Positions 30,186-43,288 are shown, counted from the first letter of the stretch. The stretch is 64,000 bases of DNA from Phoenix dactylifera (GCF_009389715.1 NC_052404.1:1170738-1234737); one strand, 5' to 3'. Notes: generated by a model not told the origin, from the letters alone. A program made the numbers and translations.

Positions 30186-33100
30186 TCAGTCATAAGAAGG
30201 CTCCCCGAAGAAAAAGAAATCTTCTTCATCTGCAAAATTCTCAAGGAAAGGTTTAAGTCTGTGTCCATTCATCTTAACTATCGTACCATCTTGTGGATTC
30301 TCAATCTCAACCGCCCCATATGGAAAGACAGTTTTTATAATGTAGGGACCTGTCCATCTCGATCGCAACTTACCAGGAAACAGATGTAAGCGGGAGTCGT
30401 ATAAAAGAACTTTTTGCAAAGGTTCAAAAGTTTTTTTCAAAATTGATTTATCATGTAAGATCTTCATTCGTTCTTTACAAATTTTAGCATTATTATAAGC
30501 ATCTCTGCGAATCTCATTAAGCTCGTTCAATTGCAATTTTCTAGCTAGACCGGCATCATGTAAATCAAAATTCAATTTTCTAATTGCCCAATACGATTTA
30601 TGCTCTATTTCTACAGGCAGATTACATGCTTTTCCGTAAACTAGCCGGTAGGAAGACATGCTAAGAATGGTTTTGTATGCAGTACGATAAGCCCATAATG
30701 CATCTGATAGTTTCAAGGACCAATCTTTTCGTGATGGATTTACCATTTTTTCTAAAATATCCTTGATCTCCCTATTGGCTAATTCTACTTGGCCACTAGT
30801 TTGCGGGTGATATGGGGTAGCAACTCTGTGGGTGACACCATACTTTTTTAATAATGTCTCAAAAGGCTTATTACAAAAGTGTTTTCCACCATCACTAATT
30901 ATGACCTTAGGTATCCCAAATCGTGAAAAAATATTTTCTTTCAGAAATTTCAAAACAGTTTTGTGATCGTTGGTTCTACAGGCGACAGCTTCTACCCATT
31001 TGGACACATATTAGACACCGACTAAAATGTACTCATACCCAAAAGATGCTGGAAATGGACCCATGAAATCGATGCCCCATATGTCAAAAATTTCAATAGC
31101 AGTAATGGGCTGAAGAGGCATCATTTGCCTACGAGTTAGACTTCCAACACGTTGACATGGGTCACATGTTCTACAGAATTCGTGGGCATCTTTAAATAGT
31201 GTAGGCCAATAAAAACCACATTGCAACACCTTAGCTGCCGTTTTCTTAGAAGCAAAGTATCCACCACAAGCATCAGTGTGACAGAAAGAAAGTACGCTTT
31301 GTATATCATGATCCAGTATGCATCGTCTAAAGATTTGATCGTTGCAATATTTAAATAAATAGGGTTCGTCATGGTAATAATTCTTTACTTTGCGCAAGAA
31401 AATTTTTCTATCTGTCGACCCCCAATGCTCCGGAATCCGGTTCGTAACAAGAAAGTTTACAATATCAGCATACCATGACATAGTAGAAAGTACAAACAAC
31501 TGCTCTTCGGGGAATGAGTCCTTGATGGAAAACTGTGGTACCGAATCATTAAAAACTAATCGTGATAAATGGTCAGCAACCATATTTTCTACTCCCTTTT
31601 TATCTTTGATAGTGATGTCAAATTCTTGGAGTAGAAGTATCCATCGTATTAAGCGTGGTTTGGCCTCTTTCTTATCCAACAAATATTTTAGTGCTGCATG
31701 GTCCGTGAAGATAACAATAGGAGCACCAAGGATATAAGAGCGAAATTTATCTAAGGCAAATACTACTGCAAGCAATTCCTTCTTGGTGGTAGTATAATTC
31801 ATTTGAGCATCGTTTAAGGTTTTGCTACATAGTAAATGACATATGGCTTATTATCCTTGCGTTGTTCTAGGACAGCTCCTATCGCATAGTCGCTAGCGTC
31901 GCACATAATCTCAAAAGGTAATGACCAATCAGGTGGTCGCACGATGGGTGCAGTGCTAAGCATAGATTTCAACTTTTCAAATGCCTCTTGACAGGTTTCA
32001 GTCCAATTGAACGGTGTATCAAGGGATAGAAGGTTACATAACGGTTGAGCTATGATACTAAAGTCCTTGATGAACCTCCTATAAAATCCGGCGTGACCCA
32101 AAAATGATCTAACATCTCTAACCGTCTTGGGTGCAGGTAGCTTAGCAATTAAATCGATCTTAGCTCTATCTACTTCCATGCCTTTCGATGAAACAATATG
32201 TCCTAGGACAATTCCCTTTGGCACCATGAAATGACATTTCTCCCAATTCAGTATCAAATCCTTTTCTATACATCGAGCTAAGACTGCTTGTAAATGTGAC
32301 AGGCAATCATTAAATGAGTTGCCAAAAATGGAGAAGTCGTCCATGAACACTTCTAAAAATTTTTCGTTCATGTCTTCAAAAATGCTGAGCATGCATCTTT
32401 GGAACGTTGCAAGTGCATTACATAACCCAAATGGCATTCGTCAGAAAGCAGATGTGCCAAAAGGACAAGCGAAGGTAGTCTTCTCTTGATCTTCTGGTGA
32501 AATTTTAATTTGATAATATTCCGAATAGCCATCGAGAAAACAATAGAAATCATGCCCTGCAACTCTCTCCAACACTTGGTCTAGGAAGGGTAGAGGAAAG
32601 TGATCCTTTTGTGTGACCAAATTCAGCTTTCGGTAGTCAACACACATGCGCCAACTCGTCGGGACACGAGTTGGAACTAGTTCACCTTGTTCATTTTCTA
32701 CTACCGTCAAACCCGACTTCTTAGGAACGACTTGAGTAGGGCTTACCCACTTGCTGTCGGAAATTGGATAAATAATACCCACGTCAAGCAACTTGAGGAC
32801 TTCTGCCTTAACTACATCTCTCATCGTAGGATTTAACCTTCGTTGCATTTCCCTTATGGTTTTGGCATTGTCCTCCAAATATATCCGGTGCGTACAGATT
32901 AAGGGGCTAATCCCCTTCAAGTCGGCAATAGACCACCCTAAGGCTCCTTTATGATTCTTTAGAATACCAACTAATTTTTTTTCTTAGGTATGATCAAGTC
33001 CAGACGAGATGATTACAGGAAAAGTATCTTCGGGTCCAAGAAAAGCATACTTAAGTTCCTTGGGTAAGGGTTTCAATTCGAGCTTGGGTGCTTGCTCATA

Positions 33101-33979
33101 GGATGGTACTATTTTCGCCTCTCGAGGCGACAACCTCTCAAATTCCCCTACTTTCGGTCTCCACCCATTGACCATCTTGATATCCAGATTATCCACAATA
33201 GGTGTGACTGACAAATCATCATCATCGGTTCCATTAGGACACCAATCAATTAAGCTATCATCGGATGGATCGTTAATTGCTTCAGCTAACAAATATTCTT
33301 CTGCGATGGTTTCAACCCAATCAATCTCCTTACTCTCTTCGGAATCATTGGGTTGTTTGCACACATTAAAAATGTTCAATTCTAAGGTCATGTTACCAAA
33401 AGAAAGCTTCATGACACCATTCCTACAATTAATCAATGCATTAGAAGTTGCAAGGAATGGACGTCCTAAAATGACCGGAATTTGAGACTGTGAGTTCGGA
33501 GTTGGATGTGTGTCTAATACGATAAAATCAACAGGAAAATAGAACTTGTCTACTTGGACTAATACATCCTCGATAATCCCCCTTGGAATTTTAACTGACC
33601 TATCAGCTAATTGCAAAGTGACGGAGGTTGGCTTCAACTCACCTAAACCAAGTTGCTCATATACAGAATATGGCAATAAATTCACACTTGCCCCTAAATC
33701 TAACAATGCTCGCTCTATCCTAAAGTCGCCTATGATGCATGAGATGGTTGGGCAACCTGGATCCTTATATTTAGGGAGAATGTTGTGCTGTAAAATAGCA
33801 CTCACATTTTCAGTTAAAAATGTCTTCTTCTTAACATTTAATCGGCGCTTGACAGTACACAAGTCCTTCAAAAATTTGGCATATGAGGGTACTTGTTTGA
33901 TTGCATCAAGAAGAGGTATGTTGATCTTTACTTGTTTAAAAAGCTCAAGAATTTCAGAATTAGGTTCGAGCTTTTGCAA
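30186..33979 (-). pseudogene. Athila pol: protease, RT, RNase H, integrase, with several stops
   Basis: Minus strand, high to low. Protease region ERALLDLGASVNLLPYSVYE (about 33700); RT with MCVDYRKLN, CFLDGYSEYYQIKISPED and FLEVFMDDFSIFGNS (about 32330); RNase H DASDYAIGAVLEQR (about 31890) and [18 protein letters not shown]; integrase zinc finger HTDACGGYF...CRTCDPCQR, then [20 protein letters not shown] and [13 protein letters not shown] as DDE. The end is at 30186 (FGEPSYD). In-frame stops: after GLDHT (about 32981), between SAF and RMPFG (about 32440), before YVSKWVEA (about 31010). A one-base frameshift lies near 31810. Catalytic motifs persist. Confidence 0.94.
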
Positions 33980-34102
33980 TGGCTTTAACCGTTGTGGAAA
34001 AGGTGGAGAAAAAGGACATTCAACTTTCTCGGTAGAAGTTGGGACCTCAACTTCTTCTTTGTCCCTTTCATCGGCTTTGGGAATATCAGAATTAGAAGTG
34101 AC

Positions 34103-35614
34103 CTACGGTCTTGATGGGATGGTCTGATCAATGACTTTTCCATTACGCAGAGTCATGGTGCTCTTTGCATGTTCTGTATGCGAACTAGAAGGAGCCGTAT
34201 TATTACTACCGTGCACTTGTGGGTTAGGTTGGGGTTGAGCTGGAAGCTTACCCTTCTCTTGGGTACTTAGGACGGTAGTCAACATTGACAATTGGTTCCT
34301 TATATCTTCAAAATTTTGAGCATTTTGAGCATTGATATTAGCTTGACCTTGTAGAAAAGTTTGTATAGATTGCAAAGTATCCTCGATATTCGGCTTTTGG
34401 GAGGGTGGTGATGCAAAAGTAGGATGTGCAGGTGGAGGAGCTGAATGGTGTGACTGTTGAGGATGATCGTTTCTTCACCTAAAATTTGGATGATTCTTCC
34501 AACCAGGGTTATAGGTATTCGAGTATGGATCGTTATAAGGCTTTTGGTAGGAGTTCATAGCATTTGCTTGATCGTGCAAGACTTCTTTGAATGCCGCTAT
34601 GGTGGGGCAATCTGTAGTGGTATGACCCGACATATCGCAGATACCACAACACTCGTTTCTAAGCTCTATAGTCTTGACAGGCTCAACCTTCTTAAGCTCA
34701 ATTTTTTCTACCTTCCTAGTGAGGGCTGCCGTTTTAGCATGAAGATCATCCTCAGTTCTGAGGTTGTAAAGGCCTCCCTGTACAGAGCTAGTAGGCTTAG
34801 GCAAAGACTTATTGTTTCTATCCCCATTATCCCAAAGTTGGGCAGTCTCAGCAAGGAAATCCAAATACTCCCATGCCTCATCAGGTTGTTTTTCTAAAAA
34901 TCTACCATTGCATATGGTCTCTACAAACTGTTTCAACTGTGGAGATAAACCTTCATAAAAGAAGCTAATGGTTCTCCAAGTTTCGAATCCGTGATGAGGG
35001 CATGAGAGAAGAAGGTCTTTAAATCTTTCCGAAAATTCATAAAATGTTTCATTATCTTTTTGTTGGAAATTGCTGATATGTCTTTTCAAAAAGTTGGTCC
35101 TTTGTGTGGGAAAGAACTTCTTTAAAAATTCTCTCTGCATATCTTGCCAAGTTCTTATTGATCTAGATCGCAAGGAGTTTAGCCATGTTTTGGCCTTATC
35201 CTTTACAGAGAAAGGGAACAATGTCAACTTGAGGACATCCTCGGTGACGTTCAGCACTCTAAATGTGATGCTCAATTCTTCAAAATCCTTTAAATGAAGA
35301 TACGGACTTTCGGACTCTAACCCATGAAACTTGGGCAGTAATTGAATTACCCCTGGTTTGATGTCAAAATATCCTACATTATCAGGAAAAATTATGCATG
35401 AAGGCTGACTAGTCCTAGCTGATTGTAGGTATTGTCTTAGGGTCATAACATGGGGTTCACGTTCTCCATCGTGGTGACTCCCTGCATCTTCATTTAAATC
35501 AGCCATCTCACAAGGTGTGAGATACTGCGAAGGAATTTCAGGGGTGTGTCCTAAGGGATGATCTAAAGTTGTACGACTGAATCGACCGGTGTCGTCCCTA
35601 TTCCACTTTAGCAT
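34103..35614 (-). pseudogene. Athila gag, interrupted by stops
   Basis: ATG at 35614 (MLKWNRDDTGRF). The capsid region carries FDIKPGVIQLLPKFHGL, LTLFPFSVKDKAKTWLNSL and FYEGLSPQLKQFVET. A zinc knuckle CGICDMSGHTTTDC follows. TGA after NHPNFR (about 34476; Trp in relatives) and TAG after IPSRP (34103-34105) cut the frame, which continues into the protease at 33979. The shared frame shows gag and pol were once a single polyprotein. Confidence 0.92.
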
Positions 35615-36776
35615 GCAAAATTTTTTTCTCTCTTTTTTTTGTTTTTTTATTTTTTTTATTTTTTTTAATATAAGTGCTACCTAAAGATATCTAAAAGGAC
35701 AACCTAATACAAAAAAAACAAAAATCTATTCACACTCAAGCATGCATCAAAACATTACACCTCAATTCCTAATTTTTTTCTTAAATTTCTAGACAGCTCC
35801 TAACTGGTTTGAAGAGGACACCTAAGCCTCCAATCCGGTTTAGTAACCTAGTCGACCAGGTAAGCTCCCAGGTAAGTGGAGGGGTCACGATGCATTGAGC
35901 AAGGGTCCCACTTAAAATCCACTTTCCTCGAACAGAGACTGTCTCCCTTAGAGGGACAAAGCTTGCCTAGACATCGACTGGGCCATAGAGCGAAATTGGT
36001 GCAACTTTCGGTGGTCTTCATCCTATTAAGCTCGAATGTCCTTAGGGGCCAACGTCTAGTTGATTTTAGTTAAACTTAGGATATTTATGCACTGGGGTGA
36101 TTTTTGGGCTAAGGACGAGTGATGAAATCCTGACCTTATCTTTTTTAATGGGTTCAGCCCTTAGAATATTTTATGCTGATGCCTTATACTAAATGCAACA
36201 ATCAAGAGATTTTTTTTTTAATGTTTTATGACATGACATTAAATTTCATTGAATAGGTGATCAAGCAAATTATTTATTTATTTTTTTAAAAAAAATTTAT
36301 GAGTTGAAGTTTGAAATTTGAATTCTAAAATTTGAAATTTAAAATTTGAAATTTTAGGTTTTCCTTCTTTTTTAAAAAAATTTTTGAATAATCACCCTTG
36401 ATCTTTTCTTAAAGTTTTTTTTTTTATTGATTTTCAATTAGCAACAAGGGCTAATGAGATATAATAACAATGAAATTCTGATTCTAAAAAAAATAAGTAC
36501 AGAAAAATTAAAACAGAAAGCAGCAAGATTTCGTATTAATCTAATAGTCTTAAAAGTCTCAAAATGTCAATCAGACCGTTCAGATTATTGAACAATTTGT
36601 CTTGCACTAGCTGACCGAATTTGAGTCAAATCAGACGGCTAATTTATATGATATCCGAGTTTGATGCAGACTGTGTAGGGAATTAAAAATAGTAGTAAAG
36701 ATTTTTTTTTTCAAAAGACAAATACTAACTACTAAGGTAAAAATTAAATCTAAAATTATACTAATAACTCAGCCGT
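35615..36776 (-). other. Leader region of the Athila element
   Basis: Non-coding, T-rich, with low-complexity AAATTTGAAATTT-like repeats at about 36300-36360. Lies between PBS and gag on the element strand. Confidence 0.7.
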
Positions 36777-36794
36777 TCCCCGGCAACGGCGCCA
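36777..36794 (-). promoter_or_regulatory. Primer binding site (tRNA-Asp type)
   Basis: On the minus strand TGGCGCCGTTGCCGGGGA, six bases inside the 5' LTR. This 18-mer is the known PBS of Athila/Calypso elements, complementary to the 3' end of tRNA-Asp. Confidence 0.92.
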
Positions 36795-36800
36795 AAAACT

Positions 36801-38586
36801 TGGTGCTTTCGAAAAATTGTTCTCCCAAGTGCAGGAGAATCGCATAAGTAGTATAACTCGGAAGTCCGAGGTCGATTCCTCAGAAAACGATCTATGGGTT
36901 ATTAGCTTAATTTCAGATTAATTGATTCAATAAACTTGTGGATTAAGATGATGGTTTGCAAATAGAAAAGAAACCAGTAAATAGAGAATCGAAGTTTGGA
37001 TAGATTAAGATGGTGTAGGGATCCAGAATCTTCTTTAATAATATCAAGTTCATGCGATAAATTCTATGATTCTTTTGTTTTCTTTTAAAAATTATAAGCA
37101 GATAAAATTTAATTATTGAGTATGTTCTTGATAACATGAATTCTCTTTTTAAGCATTTAACGTGCCTTAGAACGTCGACGATGAATTAAATAATTGAGGA
37201 AAACATGTATCAATAAGCATAAATCATAAAAGAATTTTCAACATATAAGAATCATAACATAATCAAAAGATAGATCGTATAAAGCAAAGGATTAGAATTT
37301 ACATCATGAACTTGGTACACCAAAGGATCTTCCTTCACCCATTACCAAGGACTTTAGCTCATCATCTTCCTCTCTCTTTCTCACTCTTTTTTTTTTTTAA
37401 TAACAGAAACAAGGCATCCCCTGTTTCTCTCTACACTTTTTTTTTTCTTTCCACTACAGCAGCCCGGCTCCACTCTTCTTCCTTCCCTGTTTTTGTGTGA
37501 ACCCCCTGGACGAGAACTCCTCCCTTTATATAGATCGCCCCCACCCCGGCGATGGATTCCCTGATTCTGCGTGGAGAGGAGGAGGAATGGGTGCCTGGGA
37601 TTGTGCGCGGGAGACTGAGAAGGCGGAAGAGGCGGACACGGAGGGGAGCTGAGAATGCATCGCGTGAACACTGGGATTGGATCTCCGAGAGCTGGCCGTG
37701 GGATTGCTGGGCGGATCACGGAGGAGGGGGTCGGTGGCTCCTTGATGGCGAGAAACGGGAGAGGATGATGTGGCGGGATCACTGGGATTGGATCTCCGAA
37801 CGGCCGCGTGTTGCTGGATGCGGGATGCTGAGAATCTGATCCGAAGGAGCTGGGATGCTGGAACGGAGGAGGCGAATGGCGCCGAGATGCTCACGATCGT
37901 TGGAACGGAAGAGAAAGCTGGGCGCTGATCACGGGACCTGCGGGAGGAGCGAACGGATGAAGCCGCGGATGCTGGAGGAGGCTGATCGCGGGCTGCAATC
38001 ACGGACTCATAAACTGGTTCTTTGCTGGGATGAGATGCGGAGGAGCTGGTAGAAGGGGGATCTCGGGAGGTTGCACGGACACGGGATTGCTGAAGAAGAT
38101 TGCCGCGGGATGCTGGGATGTGAGAAATCAGTGGAGGAGGCAAATGGCGTTGATCGCGGGCGGATGAAGAGGGGGCAGACGGGTTGCTGGGAGGTGATGA
38201 AACACGTGGAATGTGAGGAAGACGCACGGATGGTGCTGAGATTTGGGATGAGTGAGATTTGGAAAATCCACACACGGGAGAAGAGAATGGGTTGCATGAG
38301 GGCTCTATCGGGATGAGATGCACTGGCTGCTGGCTGCTGGGATTTGGTTGCAGTGAACTGGACGACTGAACCTAGCCTCTTTCTAGTGTGCAACTGGGTT
38401 GACTCATACGGTTGGCTGGTCATCCGTGGTGATGCATCTTTTTGGACCTAATGCGTATTTTTTTCTTTGATTTACGATCACCTGCACCCCACAAAAATAT
38501 AATATTAATGCAACACTTTTATCATTATTTATTAGCAATAATATTAATTTAAGCTGCGTGTAGATCGCACTTTTGTGCTCTCATCA
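36801..38586 (-). repeat. 5' LTR of the Athila element
   Basis: 1786 bp; about 97-98% like the other LTR in the first 420 bp compared by eye. Carries the same minus-strand TATA box (37524-37532) and the same 265-codon open stretch (38323-37526). Confidence 0.95.
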
Positions 38587-38591
38587 CCTAC

Positions 38592-39620
38592 CTGCCTTAA
38601 CATTGAACTCAGGATCATAACCGAGTTAACTCGCTCCCACCCCGCAATGCGTCGATTCAGGGGTGAGAAATCCCTTCTTCGACGAATGCTGGCGAGCTAC
38701 CTTGGACAACTTCTGTCGTCCATCAAAATTAGGTAGTGAACTCGACGAACTCGATTCGTTCCTTAGGGAACTCGTTCCAGATTGGGGCGAACCTAACCCT
38801 GAGGCAGACTCGGGGGTGGACTCGTCCGTCTTCCTCGCCCGCATGCATCCCGCTCTTGGCAGCCCTTGGTTGCCAGATTTTGGCCGTCGTCGGCCACGAG
38901 CCAAACACCAGCTTGCTCTCAGTTTTTGGCCCCTCCTCCGTCAAGGCAACCGCCTCCATTTTGGCAACCGCCTCTGTTTCCACCATCATCGGAGCTAGGG
39001 GAACCCTACTTTGCCCTTCCTCCCCAAACGTGGGCACCGACGGAGGATAGCTACGATGTTCATCTTTGTGACCGATTTTACCACATTGGTAGCAGAAGGC
39101 CGGAATATTCTCATAGACAAAGCTTTGCCAGAAAACTCTAGCTCGCCTCTGATTTAAGATCCCTGGTTTGAGCAGATCTAGGGCATTGATCTTGATCTTG
39201 ACTCGAGCATAGCCAAGCTTCTAGAGCTGCTCGATGAAGCTCTCAAGGGCCAGAGTCCGGCCCGTCGCTGCTGCAAGCTCAATGATTGACTCCTCCCAAT
39301 ATTCCTGCGGGAGATGAGCTAGCTTGACCCAAACCACTGACCTCTTCACCTTTTCTATGCCGGGAATGAAATTTGGCGCTCACAGTTCCATCGCCAACAG
39401 TTGGTTGGCCACTACCCATATCTACTAATCAAAGCCGCATTTCGGTCATCCTCACATTGAAATCGGAAGATATTATGATCCTTTTGGGAAGGTTTCCACC
39501 TTATACTCTAACCTCTCTTTAGTCACAAGATCTTAGGGGAACCATTTAATGAGAACCCTCGGCCCGAAGTTTCGAGCTACGACTATTATTTTGAGGGGCG
39601 TCACAATCACACTGCTAGAA
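38592..39620 (-). pseudogene. LINE segment 1: ORF1 with DUF4283-like region and zinc knuckle
   Basis: Minus strand. After a degraded N-terminal region (about 39600-39150, similar to the DUF4283/zinc-knuckle ORF1 of plant L1 elements) it reads YENIPAFCYQCGKIGHKDEH. This is a CCHC zinc knuckle whose last Cys has become Arg (HRSYP). A hydrophilic tail containing RRRPKSGNQG follows. The piece ends at the CCTAC duplication and continues at 26890 beyond the Athila element. No clean 5' end could be placed. Confidence 0.65.
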
Positions 39621-40384
39621 ATCCATGCTTTTTATTTACAATCTAATCATCTTGTCTAATCAAAAAAAAAAAATTAACTGCTTTTACAATTATGGTTGTT
39701 GATTTACAGATATTTCCAGCAGTGCCATTGTTTGACTTTGGCAGAATTTCACCGAAGTGAGAGAAATTGCCCCAATCAAATGCATCCAGGCACAGTGAAA
39801 CATGATTGTGGTTTCAGATATATTAAATGAAACATTTCCAACCTTCAGAGATTTTGTGAAACATTATTATCCCAGACCGAAGGTTCAAATTTATATATGA
39901 GTCCTGAAGATTTAAATCTAATTAATGTATACACGGCGCATTCTTGCTGGTTTCTACGCTGACATTTTTTCCCATTACCTTCAAAGGCTTGCCCGCTGGT
40001 ATACCTAATCTTAATTCATCAAAGAATTATTTGAGCAAGATGAAACAGCTGCAGCAGAATAATGATCCGCAGATTTTGTAAAACAATGCTTTCTTGGTAC
40101 TTAAGGATGTTATTGCCCCTTGCTATGGACCAAGTGCTTAACCGTCACTCAGCTATACAAATTCAAATTGCATAAGAATCTCATGAACCTAAAACCATAT
40201 GAAGTCAGGAAAGTAATAGAGAAAGATGTGGTAATGCATCTTACAGATGCATTAACACATCATCCTCATCATCAAGAATGAAAATGCAATATTCACTAAA
40301 AACCAGAGACCATTGAAAGACATTAAGAAACAACACCAAATCCAGCAGTTTGTCCATTTTCCATTTTCAGCCTAAGACCCCTTC
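39621..40384 (-). other. 3' UTR and downstream flank of the UBA-domain gene
   Basis: No ORF. The part nearest the stop codon (roughly 39900-40384) is probably 3' UTR of the minus-strand gene. An A12 run at 39661-39672 lies farther out. I cannot place the polyadenylation site exactly. Confidence 0.5.
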
Positions 40385-42298
40385 CTACAGGGAAGGGGAT
40401 GTAACATACTGCCTGGGAACCCTAAAAAGGTCTTTCCCTGCAAAGGGAGAGGTCCACTCATGAGATCCAGCAGAAGACGACTCTGATGCAAGGCTACCAT
40501 CCTGCAACCCTGCAATGTAGACACCGCCACCGTTCACAACTGGCCTTGCAATTTTCCCACCCATAAACATGGGTGACCATGTATCAGATAACCTATCACT
40601 CTTAACAGATGGCCGCAGGAGTGCCAGGTCTAGGCTCCAGTCTATAGAGGTGTAGTCACGAGGTGTTGATCCACCAGTACTCCAATCAACAGGTGATGAT
40701 GCTGAAGACCCGGAAGAACCCCACCCAGTAAACAGCCCAAGTGAGGATGGCACAGCAAGTGAAGATGATGTCCCTGTAGGGCTCCATGAACCACCCCATC
40801 CTGTTGCACCAGAATCCATAGGTCTTGAAACAAAAGTTTGGAAATGGTTTTGGGGAACAAATTGCTGGGGACTAGAGCCATTCAAACCCAAGGGGGGTAA
40901 GCTGTGGCCCAAGCCCCCACTGGCCACCTTCATCTCCATGCCGAGCATTCCGTTTGAATACCATCCCGTGGAAGCTGGTGGTAAGGCACTGATAGCAAGG
41001 CTTGTGGATGGGAGGCTTTGTTTGGATTGTGGGCGCTGCATTACAATGACTGGCTCTCTCAATGTTCCTGCCTGCAAGTTTGCCTTGAGTTCATTGCCTG
41101 CCATCGCATAGCGTGCTTCCGGCTTGCTTGGGGGAACCGCAGCTTGCAATGGAGATGCCAGCGAGTATGAAACAGATGGAGAAGAGCTGGTGCTCGGCCA
41201 TCTCTTCTCCAAGGGAGCAGCAACCTGCTGTCTTCCCCAGTCTGGTTTAGGTTGTAGCCTTCTCAAAGACTGCAAATTTCTGTTTCCAGACTCCTGAGAC
41301 ACCACTCCCATTGCCACTGACTTCACATAATTAAAATCGCTTTCATCTCTTCTCTGCTGCTGGGTGCCAACTGAAGCAATTGCCTTTACTTGAGTTCTTA
41401 CGGTTGGGTTCTGAGAAGACATAGCCATTTTGTTATTGGAACTACTGATGGCAGCAGGATCACCTGATTCTTCCGACTTTGGTGGAGCAGCAGATGGTTC
41501 TTGTTTCTGTGCCTTCATGGTTTCTTCAGCCTTCTCCAAATCACCCTCACATACAACAACAGCTCTTTCAACCTCCTGCTTTGTGCACTTGAATCTTATT
41601 TCCATCTCTGCAATCTTAGCAAGTTCATCAGTAATATCAATTTTCAAGTTAACTCCACCTTCCAAGTTTGTTGCAACCAGTTTGCTTTCTTCACCCACCT
41701 CAAAAAGCCATGCAACAGACTCCTCAACACGGCCTTCATTTTGAATGAGAGCCATGGTTGCACGTTCTGAGGGAAAGCCCATCTGCACAAGCTGCTGAGC
41801 AAGTGTCTCTAGTTTCCTAGACATAAGATACCCACTACAGCGTTCATGTAGCTCCTGGGCCCGTCTCTCCTTCTGGCGTTGGTGCTTCCTCTCATTCTTC
41901 TGCCGAATCTTATCACGTTTATCAGTGTCACAACCGGGAATAGGCTCTATGCGAGGTGTAGCACTAGTAGTCTTCTCCTTCTGGTCTTCTGACTCACCAG
42001 AGCAGCTACCATTGTTGGAAGCTGAGTCAAACTCTCCTGTAGTGCCTAGTGAACTGCCAGAATGCTCCTCTGTTTCATCTATACTTCTGAACCGACCGTT
42101 GTTTTGGGCTCCCGGCAAAGAGGCAGATGGTGGTGTTTCAAGCGTATGGAATGTACCCGAAACTGGATTGTATGCACTTGCTGGGGCACCATTTCCACCA
42201 TTAGCTGGAGCAGATGAGGATTTTGATAAAACCTTGGGTTGTTCCTTGGCTGTCCTTGCAGCCTTATCCTTAGACTTGGATTTGGATGCCGGAGACAT
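40385..42298 (-). CDS. UBA-domain protein (ubiquitin-associated/EF1B-type, plant-specific family)
   Basis: An uninterrupted 637-codon ORF from ATG 42298 (MSPASKSKSKDKAART) to TAG 40385. Residues 1-125 are low-complexity Ser/Gly/Pro, including PVSGTFHTLETPP. Residues 127-152 form a charged basic helix (KRDKIRQKNERKHQRQKERR). Residues about 163-201 are a UBA domain with the MGF loop (LAQQLVQMGFPSERATMALI, then VEESVAWLFE). Residues about 222-263 look like a second UBA-type three-helix unit (DELAKIAEMEIRFKCTKQEV). The rest is disordered and Ser/Pro/Gly-rich, ending FRVPRQYVTSPSL. Architecture and length match the Arabidopsis 'ubiquitin-associated/translation elongation factor EF1B' proteins; they presumably bind ubiquitin, but their role is poorly defined. 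The CDS is one exon, with the leader predicted to be spliced over a 6.5-kb intron. Confidence 0.93.
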   Translation of the reverse strand: MSPASKSKSKDKAARTAKEQPKVLSKSSSAPANGGNGAPASAYNPVSGTFHTLETPPSASLPGAQNNGRFRSIDETEEHSGSSLGTTGEFDSASNNGSCSGESEDQKEKTTSATPRIEPIPGCDTDKRDKIRQKNERKHQRQKERRAQELHERCSGYLMSRKLETLAQQLVQMGFPSERATMALIQNEGRVEESVAWLFEVGEESKLVATNLEGGVNLKIDITDELAKIAEMEIRFKCTKQEVERAVVVCEGDLEKAEETMKAQKQEPSAAPPKSEESGDPAAISSSNNKMAMSSQNPTVRTQVKAIASVGTQQQRRDESDFNYVKSVAMGVVSQESGNRNLQSLRRLQPKPDWGRQQVAAPLEKRWPSTSSSPSVSYSLASPLQAAVPPSKPEARYAMAGNELKANLQAGTLREPVIVMQRPQSKQSLPSTSLAISALPPASTGWYSNGMLGMEMKVASGGLGHSLPPLGLNGSSPQQFVPQNHFQTFVSRPMDSGATGWGGSWSPTGTSSSLAVPSSLGLFTGWGSSGSSASSPVDWSTGGSTPRDYTSIDWSLDLALLRPSVKSDRLSDTWSPMFMGGKIARPVVNGGGVYIAGLQDGSLASESSSAGSHEWTSPFAGKDLFRVPRQYVTSPSL

Positions 42299-43288
42299 TT
42301 CTAAGAATACTAATTACAGAAGTCACCTGCAACTTAACATTAGAGCAAAAGAAGGAATCAGATCCCATGATCATCATCATATAAAGATAAACAAGAACTA
42401 GTTTATATTCCATGCCAAAAGTACATAGGTTGCCATATGAACACATCATGCCTCTTGAACAACACAGCCAAACATACGCAACAAAAAAAACTAAGAGGCA
42501 TCAACATATTAATCTTATAAAAGGGAACAAAATGTGCAACTTTACTAATGATCACTAATCAATTCCTTTCCATTATGAATTGTGATTAAGAATTCATGCT
42601 CGCTCAGATCATAAGTATAGTGAAGCAAGATCTTGATGTGGACTACAAAGAAAGTATTAAAACCTTAGTGCATCAATAGGGGAGTAGAATGTGCAAGTTT
42701 ACATTGCTCATAATATTCACTACTCATTATGAAGAATGATTTAAAATACATATTCATTTGAATCATGGAAATAGTGCGGTAGAGCAACCACATGCATACC
42801 AAGGCAGAATTTAAATGACAACAGAATTCAAAGGACTACAATTTCCTGTGTCAAACATCATGAGCCAAGTTTAAGCACCAGTACACTACTCACTATATTA
42901 TGTTGAAAATATATACAAAATTAAATACAAAAGAGAAATGCAATGAGGATGCCTATCGTTACAAAACTCTAACCACTCTTTACAGTATGAAACATTATGC
43001 ACCACATGAGACTCACAAATACACCACTTGAAACTAACTATATTCTTACTATCAACGAAATTAGGATAACAAGCATATACTAATGTCCTTTTTCATTTTG
43101 GATAGAACATCAATGAACCTGCACAAGTGAGATTCCAAAATACCTAGTGCAACAATTTAAGTTGAATGATAATAGAGTGGAACAAGTCAATAGAATACAC
43201 TAGTATCTGGCTTAACAGAACATCATATCATGAACAAACTAAAACATCAAAAAATAATAAAATAATTCAATAGTTGTAGCAATATCAT

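Larger units (their letters stand above)
26896..38586 (-). mobile_element. Athila-lineage Ty3/gypsy retrotransposon, structurally complete, 11.7 kb
   Basis: Two LTRs of 1781 and 1786 bp (26896-28676, 36801-38586), flanked by a 5-bp duplication CCTAC (26891-26895 and 38587-38591). The element reads on the minus strand: LTR (high side), PBS of tRNA-Asp type (36777-36794), gag, protease, RT, RNase H, integrase, non-coding 3' region, purine tract and LTR. PBS, the FMDD RT motif and the polyprotein blocks fit the Athila/Calypso clade. At least six nonsense changes plus a frameshift make it non-autonomous. No envelope-like ORF is present in 28677-30185. It interrupts LINE ORF1. Confidence 0.96.
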
